A stretch of 17,407 bases of DNA from an uncultured bacterium (GTDB taxonomy: Bacteria > Verrucomicrobiota > Verrucomicrobiia > Opitutales > Intestinicryptomonadaceae): positions 1 to 17,407 of the forward strand of contig CAJMOT010000039.1 of the NCBI GenBank assembly GCA_905214995.1, given 5' to 3'. The number at the start of each line of letters is the position of its first letter. Position 1 is the first letter of the stretch. A program made the translations under genes and the position numbers. Shown piece by piece: positions 7,476 through 13,848 of this stretch. A model generated the notes under the pieces. It saw nothing but the letters and a program-made list of their open reading frames with translations, had not been told where the DNA came from and ran no database searches.

Positions 7476-9342
7476 CCGCCTCGCCTTTCGGGATCTCCAC
7501 GCCCTCGGTTTCCAACCCGTGGAATTTGCGGTATTCAACGGTCTGCCGCGCGCCCATGTAAGATTTCAGCAGCTTGGGGTCCGTTTTTAGCATGTCCACC
7601 ATTATCAGGCCGTCTATGCAGCTGCCGAATTCCCTGTCCACGTTGAACGCAAGCAGCTCCCCGTCCAATTTCAAGTAGTGTTTTAAGAGGGTCGGAATCC
7701 CCTTGTTGTCAAACTCGATTTCCGAGACGAGGGCCGATATGTGCTCTATGTCGCTTGCGCAGCTCATGAGGGTCTGCCTGTCCACGTTCTTCATGCGCAG
7801 CTTCGGGGGCTTTTTCGCCTTGACAAATTTGGCGAGCTCCTCGGAAGTCTTTTTTTCGGAGAGGAACTGGACTATCAAATCCTTGGATATGGAGTTGTAC
7901 TCAGTGCTTATGCTCACCGGCCCGTAGAGCGTCCTGTACTGCGGGTGGCGGTAGAGATATTCGCCGATTCCGCGCCAGAGAACTGCGAGCGTCGAGCGCT
8001 TCTTCTGGTATTCGCTGACGATAAAAGACCTCCCCATCTCGAGCGCGGGGGCGATGCGCTCCATCAGCTCGGGGCGGATTTTGAAGAGCGTGGAGGCGTA
8101 GAGCCCCTGGACGCCGATGGAGTTTATTATCTTGTCCGTCCGCCCGATTCGATAGGCGCCGGCGATGCGCCTGTTTTCGGAATCCCACATGAACATGTGG
8201 AGGTAGTACTGGTCGAACTCGTCGTTGTCGATGCTCTTTCCCGTGCCCTCGCCGACCTCCCTGAAAGTCTTTTCGCGCAGCCTGCCGATTTCCACGAGCG
8301 TCCACTTTATCTGCCACGCCTCCGCGCAGTACACGCAGATTTTCCCGACGGACACCATTTTGCACGACTCCGGCAGCGCAGCGATCTCCCGCTCCATCTT
8401 TTCGGGCGAAATAGGCAAAATGAGCTCCTGCATTTCCCTCTTCGGGAAAAACTTTTCCATGCTCTTGCGAAACGCCGAAATCTGCTGGGCTGACGCCTTG
8501 GTGCCTTTCGTGTTCTTTCCGCCGAGAATGTAGGAATTTATGCGCAGCCAACCGGCGAGCTCCTCGTCGGTCTTGAATCCGGCGATTTTGCGCGGCGGAA
8601 TGGGAGAGCCCACGCGCATTCTCACCGGCCCCCGTGAGGCCGCGGCGAACATTTCCCTTATCAGAAGCGCAGTGCGCAGGCGCGGGTGGACGACTCCCGC
8701 AAGATAGAACAGAGGGGAGTTGCGCGCCTCGAAGAACACCGGCAGAATCGACGCCCCCATCCGGCGCGCCATCTGGAAGATGTTGGTGTTCCACTCGGGG
8801 TCGGTGATGCAACGCTCGCGCAGGCGCAGGTACGAGACCGTCCCCGACGGGAAAGTTCCGACGCAGCCGCCGTTTTTGAGCGTCCTCACAATCTCCTTCA
8901 TCGCGGAGACGTTTTGCGCCGCCGCCTTTTTCCCCCCGAACGGGTTGACGGATATGGAGCACTCGTTGATTTCGTCCATCGGCGAGAGCATAGAGTTGAG
9001 GATCATCTTGGCGTCCTTGCGCACGCGCGTGAGAACCGCCCCGAGGATTATCCCGTCCACGCAGCCGAGCGGGTGGTTCGAGACCACCACCAGCGGGCCC
9101 GCCGCCGGAATTTTAGCGATATCCTCGGGGTCGGCCTCAAACTTTACGCCGAGAACGTCTATTGCGCGCTCGAAGAAGTTGCGCCCGTCGTCCATAGCGT
9201 GGAGGCGGCGGTACGACTCGTCGAGGCGGCGGAGACCGAAAAACGATTCCACGGGCCTTTCAACAAGGCCGAAAAGCCGCGCGAGCAGCGGATTTTTTAT
9301 GCCGGCGCGCAAATCTATGATCTTTTTTCGACCCTCGCTCAT
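7465..9342 (-). CDS. Two-domain acyltransferase, PlsC-like plus OlsB-like GNAT (OlsF-type aminolipid synthase)
   Basis: The protein has 625 residues in two parts. Residues about 60-260 form a PlsC/glycerophosphate-acyltransferase-like domain with NHPLGCVDG (89-97; His90 and Asp96 as the presumed catalytic pair) and FPSGTVS (164-170), the equivalent of FPEGT in classical PlsC. Residues about 325-500 form an OlsB/'hemolysin'-type acyl-ACP N-acyltransferase with FREVGEGTG (360-368), DNDEFDQYYLHMFMWD (372-387), IAGAYRIG (393-400) and EMGRSF (435-440). The last 120 residues resemble the usual tail of this group. The same fusion is known in OlsF, which makes ornithine lipids by acylating first the amino group and then the hydroxyl of the first acyl chain. 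A membrane-associated aminolipid synthase is therefore likely; the head-group amino acid (ornithine, glycine or other) is unknown. It lies 33 bp after cimA and overlaps the transporter gene by 11 bp. Confidence 0.85.
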   Translation of the reverse strand: MSEGRKKIIDLRAGIKNPLLARLFGLVERPVESFFGLRRLDESYRRLHAMDDGRNFFERAIDVLGVKFEADPEDIAKIPAAGPLVVVSNHPLGCVDGIILGAVLTRVRKDAKMILNSMLSPMDEINECSISVNPFGGKKAAAQNVSAMKEIVRTLKNGGCVGTFPSGTVSYLRLRERCITDPEWNTNIFQMARRMGASILPVFFEARNSPLFYLAGVVHPRLRTALLIREMFAAASRGPVRMRVGSPIPPRKIAGFKTDEELAGWLRINSYILGGKNTKGTKASAQQISAFRKSMEKFFPKREMQELILPISPEKMEREIAALPESCKMVSVGKICVYCAEAWQIKWTLVEIGRLREKTFREVGEGTGKSIDNDEFDQYYLHMFMWDSENRRIAGAYRIGRTDKIINSIGVQGLYASTLFKIRPELMERIAPALEMGRSFIVSEYQKKRSTLAVLWRGIGEYLYRHPQYRTLYGPVSISTEYNSISKDLIVQFLSEKKTSEELAKFVKAKKPPKLRMKNVDRQTLMSCASDIEHISALVSEIEFDNKGIPTLLKHYLKLDGELLAFNVDREFGSCIDGLIMVDMLKTDPKLLKSYMGARQTVEYRKFHGLETEGVEIPKGEADEA

Positions 9343-9375
9343 GGAAAGAGAGTTTGGCAGACGCCCGCGCGAAAA

Positions 9376-10947
9376 TCAATCCTCTTTGGAGAGTTTGTAT
9401 TCGAACGAGTCTTTGAGCGCCTCCCACGACGCGACTATTATGTTGTCCGACGCCCCGACGGTTCCCCAGATTTCCCCGCCGGAGTCCTTGGACTCTATCA
9501 TGACGCGCGTGATTGCGTTGGTGCCCGCGCCGCTGTCGATTATGCGCACCTTGAAGTCGGTGAGATCCATCGACTTTATCGCGGGGAATTTTTTTACGAG
9601 CGCCTTCCTCAGCGCGAGGTCGAGTGCGGCAACCGGCCCGTGCGCCTCGGCGACGGTGTGCTCGACGGTTCCGCCAATTTCCAGCTTCACCGTGGCCTCC
9701 GACTTCGTGGTTCCGGCGAGCTCGTCGCGCTCTACTATCGCCCTGTACCCGCGCACCTTGAAATGCGGCTTGTGTTTTTTGAGGCATTTTGCGAGCAATA
9801 GCCCGAACGACGCGTCCGCCGCCTCATACTCGTACCCGCGAAATTCGAGATCTTTCAGCTCGTCGAGAAACTCCTTTATGGCGGGGTCTTTTGAGTCTAC
9901 GTCAACGCCCATGTCGCGCGCCTTCATCATAACGGACGCCCTGCCGGACATGTCGCTCACGAGCACGCGGGTCTTGTTGCCGACGAGAGACGGGTCTATG
10001 TGCTCGTAACTGCGCTTTACCTTGTTGGCGGCGTCGGCGTGGACGCCCCCCTTGTGCGCGAAAGACGACGACCCCACGTACGGAAGGCGGGTGTCGCTGC
10101 GCAGGTTCGCCATTTCGTCGACGAACAGGGAGAGGTCGCGGAGCTTTTTGAGGCTGCCCGCGCAGGAGAGCTCGCGGCCCATTTTGAGGGAGAGGTTGGG
10201 GATAATCGTGCACAGGTTGGCGTTGCCGTTTCTCTCGCCGATGCCGTTGAGGGTGCCCTGCACCATCGACGCCCCGTTTTCGACGCCCAGAAGCGACAGC
10301 GCGACCCCGAGGCCGGAATCGTTGTGGCAGTGGACGCCGACGGGGGTGTCGCCCATAAATTCCGCCGTCCTGCGGACGATCTCCGAAAACGCGCCCATCA
10401 TCGTCCCGCCGTTCGTGTCGCACAGGCAGACGCACTCCGCGCCCCCGCGCTTTGCGGCGGCGAGCGTTTCAAGAGCGTATTCCGGATTGTCGGCGAACCC
10501 GTCGAAATAGTGCTCGGCGTCGTAGATTACCCTGACTCCGTTTTTGGAGAGGTACGCCACGCTCTCCTCTATCATTTTGAGGTTTTCCTCCGGAGTGGTC
10601 TTGATGACCTCCGTGACGTGCAGAAGCCACGTCTTGCCGAAAATTGTCACATAAGGCGTCTTCGCCTCGAGCAGCAGGGCGATCTGCGGGTCGTCCTCGG
10701 CGCGGACGTTGGCGCGGCGAGTCGATCCGAAAGCCGTTATTTTTGCGTGGGAGAGGCGCAAATTTTTTGCCTGCTCAAAAAACGCCATGTCGCGCGGGTT
10801 GGAGCCCGGCCAGCCGCCCTCGATAAAGTCGATTCCGAAGCTGTCCATTTTTTCGGCGAGCCGCAATTTGGCCGCCACCGAGAGCGAGATTCCCTCGCAC
10901 TGCGTTCCGTCCCTCAAAGTAGTGTCGTATATGAAAACCTTTTTCAT
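9376..10947 (-). CDS. cimA: (R)-citramalate synthase
   Basis: CimA condenses pyruvate and acetyl-CoA to citramalate, the first step of the threonine-independent route to 2-oxobutyrate and isoleucine. The protein has 523 residues. An N-terminal DRE-TIM barrel carries YDTTLRDGTQCEG (7-19; Arg12 and Asp13 catalytic and metal-binding), HCHND (206-210) and GTLNGIGERNGNANL (231-245). A C-terminal LeuA-type dimer/regulatory domain covers about 400-515 and contains the HGPVAALDLALRKAL segment, where isoleucine feedback normally acts. The short YDTTLRDGTQ opening and the GERNGNANL form fit the CimA (TIGR00977) group better than 2-isopropylmalate synthase, which would be the main alternative. The ATG at 10947 lacks a clear Shine-Dalgarno site. 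It lies 88 bp downstream of thrC and 33 bp upstream of the acyltransferase gene. Confidence 0.9.
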   Translation of the reverse strand: MKKVFIYDTTLRDGTQCEGISLSVAAKLRLAEKMDSFGIDFIEGGWPGSNPRDMAFFEQAKNLRLSHAKITAFGSTRRANVRAEDDPQIALLLEAKTPYVTIFGKTWLLHVTEVIKTTPEENLKMIEESVAYLSKNGVRVIYDAEHYFDGFADNPEYALETLAAAKRGGAECVCLCDTNGGTMMGAFSEIVRRTAEFMGDTPVGVHCHNDSGLGVALSLLGVENGASMVQGTLNGIGERNGNANLCTIIPNLSLKMGRELSCAGSLKKLRDLSLFVDEMANLRSDTRLPYVGSSSFAHKGGVHADAANKVKRSYEHIDPSLVGNKTRVLVSDMSGRASVMMKARDMGVDVDSKDPAIKEFLDELKDLEFRGYEYEAADASFGLLLAKCLKKHKPHFKVRGYRAIVERDELAGTTKSEATVKLEIGGTVEHTVAEAHGPVAALDLALRKALVKKFPAIKSMDLTDFKVRIIDSGAGTNAITRVMIESKDSGGEIWGTVGASDNIIVASWEALKDSFEYKLSKED

Positions 10948-11035
10948 TTGAAATTTTTTTGATCTAATGCCGAAGTTTTCGCCCCGCCTCCTTCGCGGAG
11001 CCGCCGCATTGCGCCCGCCCGCCGCAGCGGACGGG
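10948..11035. other. thrC-cimA spacer with 11-bp direct repeat
   Basis: This 88-bp gap is the largest inside the lysC-to-small-protein run. ATCTAATGCCG occurs at 10962-10972 and again at 11038-11048, the second copy overlapping the thrC stop codon region. The middle is very GC-rich with a short CTCC/GGAG hairpin, and the end next to cimA is A/T-only (AAATTTTTTT on the plus strand). No convincing promoter or intrinsic terminator is seen, so read-through from thrC is plausible. Confidence 0.35.
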
Positions 11036-12394
11036 CTATCTAATGCCGCGCTCGCGTATGAAAGCGCGGATTTTTTCGGCGTCGGCAGGCATGGAGGTCT
11101 TGACGATTTTCTCGCGTTTAAGCCTCTCGAGAATATCCGATTTCGGCTCGAACCCGAGGGTCTTTTTTATGAGCTCCGGAAATTTCGCGGGGCTTGCCGT
11201 CGAGAGCACGACCGCCGGAGAATCGGGCAAATCCTTGAAGGCGCACGCCGTATGCGGGTCTATGACAATCCCGTGCTTCTCCCAAACCTCCGAAATCTTG
11301 GCGGGAATTTCCGCGTCCGACATTCTGGAGGCCGAAAAATTCCCGGGGTCGAAGCCCTCGAAAACCCATTTTCCTGTTTTGGAAAATTCCGACATTATCC
11401 GGCGCACTTTGGCGGAATCGCCGTTTTCTGAAAAATATATGAACCGCTCGAAGTTTGAGGCGACCTGAATGTCCATCGACGGGGCGAAGCTCGGCATGAC
11501 TTCCGACACCTCGTAAACGCCCGTGTTGAATAGGCGGAACAGTATGTCGTTCCGGTTTGTCGCGACCCTGAAGCCGCCGCAGCGCATTCCGCATTTCCAC
11601 GCCATCCATCCGGCGAGAACGTTGCCGAAATTGCCGGTCGGAACGGCGAAAACCGCCTTTTCGCGCGCGGGCTCGGGGAGCCTCAGCCAGGCGTATATGT
11701 AGTAAACGCACTGCGCGAGCACCCGCGCAAGGTTTATAGAGTTCACCGCAGAAAGCCCCCATTCCGCCTTGAAGGAATTGTCGCCGAAAATCTTTTTAAC
11801 TATCGCCTGGGCGTCGTCGAAAGTGCCGTCTATGGCTATCGGAAACACGTTGTCCGCCCCCGTGCACGTCATCTGCCTCTCCTGCAACGGGGAAATTCTG
11901 CCCTCGGGATAGAGTATGAAAATGTTCACCCCCTTCTTGCCGAGCAGCCCGCTTATGGCGGCGCTGCCGGTGTCGCCGCTCGTGGCGCCGAGCACGTTTA
12001 TTTTGCGGGAAGTTTTGGCGAGCATGTACTCGTAGAGATTGCCCAACAGCTGGAGGGCGAAATCCTTGAAAGCGAGCGTCGGGCCGTGGTAGAGCTCCAG
12101 CATCCAAAGGCAGCCGCCGAGCCCGCGCAGCGGGGCGACCGCCGGATCGTCGAATTTTTTGTAGGACTCGGACACGATTTTTTTCAGATCCCCGTCCGGA
12201 ACGCCGTCCGCAAAGAGCCTCAAAAATTCAAAGCACAATTCGGCGTATCCGAGCCCCTCCCAGCTTTTCAATCGCCCGGATATGTCCGGCATTTGCTCGG
12301 GCACAAAAAGCCCCCCGTCCGGAGCCAGGCCCTCCGCGACCGCCTCCGGAAACGAAAGCCTTCCGCCCTCCCCGCGCGTGCTTATGAATTTCAT
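11036..12394 (-). CDS. thrC: Threonine synthase
   Basis: ThrC is a PLP enzyme that converts O-phosphohomoserine to threonine, the last step of threonine synthesis. The protein has 452 residues and belongs to the longer fold-type-II form found in many bacteria and yeast. Visible signatures are the N-terminal STRGEG (5-10), the APDGGLFVPE segment (24-33), the PLP-lysine motif GPTLAFKDF (104-112; Lys110 as Schiff-base lysine), ATSGDTGSAA (136-145 region) and PTGNFGNVLAG for phosphate and cofactor binding. The C-terminal PHTACAF and STASPAKFPE segments are also typical. The gene begins 12 bp after the lysC stop codon. The spacer holds a small inverted repeat (GTCCGCCGGAC), and AGG lies 11 bases before the ATG, so translation may be coupled to lysC. 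Homoserine dehydrogenase and kinase genes are not in the window. Confidence 0.95.
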   Translation of the reverse strand: MKFISTRGEGGRLSFPEAVAEGLAPDGGLFVPEQMPDISGRLKSWEGLGYAELCFEFLRLFADGVPDGDLKKIVSESYKKFDDPAVAPLRGLGGCLWMLELYHGPTLAFKDFALQLLGNLYEYMLAKTSRKINVLGATSGDTGSAAISGLLGKKGVNIFILYPEGRISPLQERQMTCTGADNVFPIAIDGTFDDAQAIVKKIFGDNSFKAEWGLSAVNSINLARVLAQCVYYIYAWLRLPEPAREKAVFAVPTGNFGNVLAGWMAWKCGMRCGGFRVATNRNDILFRLFNTGVYEVSEVMPSFAPSMDIQVASNFERFIYFSENGDSAKVRRIMSEFSKTGKWVFEGFDPGNFSASRMSDAEIPAKISEVWEKHGIVIDPHTACAFKDLPDSPAVVLSTASPAKFPELIKKTLGFEPKSDILERLKREKIVKTSMPADAEKIRAFIRERGIR

Positions 12395-12406
12395 AGTCCG
12401 GCGGAC

Positions 12407-13624
12407 CTATCGTTTGTCGAGCCCGAAGGCCGCGTGCAGGGCATTTGCCGCCTTATCGGAGTCGCCGAGGTCTATGCCAACGGAAATCTTTATTTCGCTG
12501 GTCGTGATGAGCTGCACGTTGATGTCGTTGTCGGCGAGCGCCCGGAAGAACTTCGCCGCCACGCCGCTGTGCGAGCGCATTCCCGTGCCCACCACCGAAA
12601 CTTTCGCGATGTCGCCCGTGAGCTCCGCAGACGCCCCCTCGAAAGACGAACAGAATTTGTCGAGCAGCTTTTCGGCCCTCGGAGCGTCGTCCTTGGAGAC
12701 CGTGAAAGTGAGATTTGCCCTTCCCTTGCGGCCCAGATTCTGGACTATCATGTCCACGAGTATGCCGGCCTCGCCGAGCTCGCGGAAGATTTCGGCGGCA
12801 GTTCCTGGCTTGTCGGGGATGTCCCTGACGGTGACCTTTGTCTGGTTTTTGTCGACGGCGACGCCCGTGATTGCGACGTCCTCCATTGATGGCGCTTCTG
12901 ATTTCACGATGGTTCCGGATTCGTTGTTAAAGCTTGATCTGACTTCAAATACCACGCCGTGCTTCTGGGCGAACTCCACTGAGCGCGCCTGCATGACCTT
13001 CGAGCCGAGGGACGCCATTTCAAGGAGCTCCTCGTACGACATTTCGGGAATTTTCCTCGCGTTTTTAACTATGCGCGGGTCGGCGGTGTAGACGCCGCTG
13101 ACATCGGTGTAGATTTGGCACACGTCGGCTTTCAGGGCGGCGGCAAGGGCGATTGCGGACAAGTCGCTTCCGCCCCTGCCGAGGGTCGTCACGTTGCCGT
13201 CGCCGTCGACGCCCTGGAAGCCCGCGACGATTACGACCTTGCCGTCGTCGAGGCATTTTTTTATGTCCCCGCCGGTAATTTCGACGATTCTGGCGCGGGT
13301 GTGCTCAAAATCCGTGTGTATGCCAGCCTGAGCCCCCGTGCGGGAGACCGCCTTTACGCCGAGCGAATGGAGGGCCATTGCGGTGAGCGCGATCGTCTCC
13401 TGCTCCCCGACGGCGAGCAGCATGTCCATTTCCCGCTCGTCGGGCATGGAGTTGAGCGTCTTGGCGCGCGCGATGAGGTCGTTGGTCACGCCGCTCCTGG
13501 CGGAGACGACGACGACGACTTTGTGCCCGCCGTCCACGAAAGTCTTTATCCGCTTCGCGACATTGAGAATTTTGTCTGTGTTTCCGACGGACGTGCCGCC
13601 GTATTTCTGAACGATCAATGACAT
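12407..13624 (-). CDS. lysC: Aspartate kinase
   Basis: LysC phosphorylates aspartate in the first step towards lysine, threonine, methionine and diaminopimelate. At 405 residues it is the monofunctional form with no homoserine dehydrogenase fused. The kinase domain opens with QKYGGTSVG (6-14) and contains GEQE (73-76) and TLGRGGSDLSA (147-157). Two ACT domains follow: one around VRDIPDKPGTAAEIF (266-280) and one around VVGTGMRSHSGVAAKFF (344-360) with QLITTSEIKISV (371-382). These normally bind lysine and/or threonine as feedback inhibitors. Met247 (ATG at 12886-12884, MEDVAITGVA) lines up with the internal start that makes a separate beta subunit in Corynebacterium and Bacillus relatives, although no strong ribosome binding site precedes it here. 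The ATG at 13624 has AAAGG 8 bases upstream. It is the first gene of the amino-acid/aminolipid/transporter run. Confidence 0.95.
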   Translation of the reverse strand: MSLIVQKYGGTSVGNTDKILNVAKRIKTFVDGGHKVVVVVSARSGVTNDLIARAKTLNSMPDEREMDMLLAVGEQETIALTAMALHSLGVKAVSRTGAQAGIHTDFEHTRARIVEITGGDIKKCLDDGKVVIVAGFQGVDGDGNVTTLGRGGSDLSAIALAAALKADVCQIYTDVSGVYTADPRIVKNARKIPEMSYEELLEMASLGSKVMQARSVEFAQKHGVVFEVRSSFNNESGTIVKSEAPSMEDVAITGVAVDKNQTKVTVRDIPDKPGTAAEIFRELGEAGILVDMIVQNLGRKGRANLTFTVSKDDAPRAEKLLDKFCSSFEGASAELTGDIAKVSVVGTGMRSHSGVAAKFFRALADNDINVQLITTSEIKISVGIDLGDSDKAANALHAAFGLDKR

Positions 13625-13634
13625 GTCAGGCGCC

Positions 13635-13662
13635 TTTCAGCATAAAAAAATGCCGGCTGAAA
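13635..13662 (-). promoter_or_regulatory. Hairpin in lysC leader overlapping ribosome binding site
   Basis: A 7-bp inverted repeat (TTTCAGC at 13635-13641, GCTGAAA at 13656-13662) encloses 14 bases with a T-run on the minus strand. Its 3' arm supplies the AAA of the AAAGG Shine-Dalgarno site (13637-13633) that lies 8 bases before the lysC ATG. Inside the same segment GCAT and ATGC can form an alternative short stem. Folding could therefore reduce ribosome access. No known lysine-riboswitch architecture is visible, as the leader is too short for one. Confidence 0.4.
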
Positions 13663-13673
13663 ATGTGAAAATT

Positions 13674-13710
13674 TAAGCGGTGAGAATGGCAAATTTCCCC
13701 GCTTAGTCAA
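13674..13710 (-). promoter_or_regulatory. Probable lysC promoter inside an inverted repeat
   Basis: On the minus strand TTGACT (13710-13705) is a good -35 box. CATTCT (13688-13683), 16 bases on, is a usable -10 box with the key A at position 2 and T at position 6. Transcription would begin near 13676, giving a leader of about 50 bases. TAAGCGG (13674-13680) and CCGCTTA (13699-13705) form a 7-bp inverted repeat with an 18-bp spacer. The repeat brackets the -10 box and touches the -35 box, as an operator would. The promoter boxes are an inference from matches to the sigma-70 consensus. Confidence 0.45.
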
Positions 13711-13732
13711 CAAGATATTATTTCTTCACGGA

Positions 13733-13768
13733 GCGCGGAACTCCTTTCCGAAAGGACGTTCCCCGCGG
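13733..13768. repeat. Strong hairpin upstream of the lysC promoter
   Basis: TCCTTT (13742-13747) and AAAGGA (13751-13756) form a stem with a 3-base loop. GGAAC (13737-13741) and GTTCC (13758-13762) extend it past a single bulged C, and CGC/GCG can add further pairs. No T-run follows on either strand. It lies between the helicase gene end and the lysC promoter and may help block read-through or roadblock RNA polymerase; the role is unproven. Confidence 0.4.
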
Positions 13769-13812
13769 GAGATTTCCGGCGCCGCGAAAACTGCGGCAGG
13801 CGCTTTCATACC

Positions 13813-13828
13813 CCCGAAATATTTCGGG
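13813..13828 (-). terminator. Palindrome just downstream of helicase gene, terminator-like
   Basis: CCCGAAATATTTCGGG is a perfect 16-bp palindrome about 20 bases past the helicase stop codon. It can fold as a 6-bp stem with an ATAT loop and extends by one or two weaker pairs. On the minus strand it is followed by GGTATG and not by a T-run, so it is at best an imperfect or Rho-assisted terminator. Confidence 0.35.
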
Positions 13829-13848
13829 AGTTGCCGGGGAATCAAAAT

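Noticed and set aside
7476..7538. Twenty-one extra N-terminal codons for the sodium-dependent transporter
   Set aside because: This extension would lie inside the acyltransferase gene and is basic and unlike the family; the ATG at 7475 directly precedes the LeuT-type first helix and has a purine-rich upstream site.
8686..10009. Two long plus-strand open frames opposite the acyltransferase and cimA genes
   Set aside because: The minus-strand proteins carry family motifs throughout; the plus-strand translations are low-complexity and span the real gene boundary without any sign of function.
12395..12406. GTCCGCCGGAC inverted repeat between lysC and thrC as an attenuator
   Set aside because: The spacer is only 12 bp and the repeat can form at most a 4-bp stem with a 3-base loop; ordinary translational coupling is simpler.
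13625..13848. Lysine riboswitch (L box) upstream of lysC
   Set aside because: The leader downstream of the likely promoter is about 50 bases, far shorter than an L box, and no multi-helix junction can be drawn.
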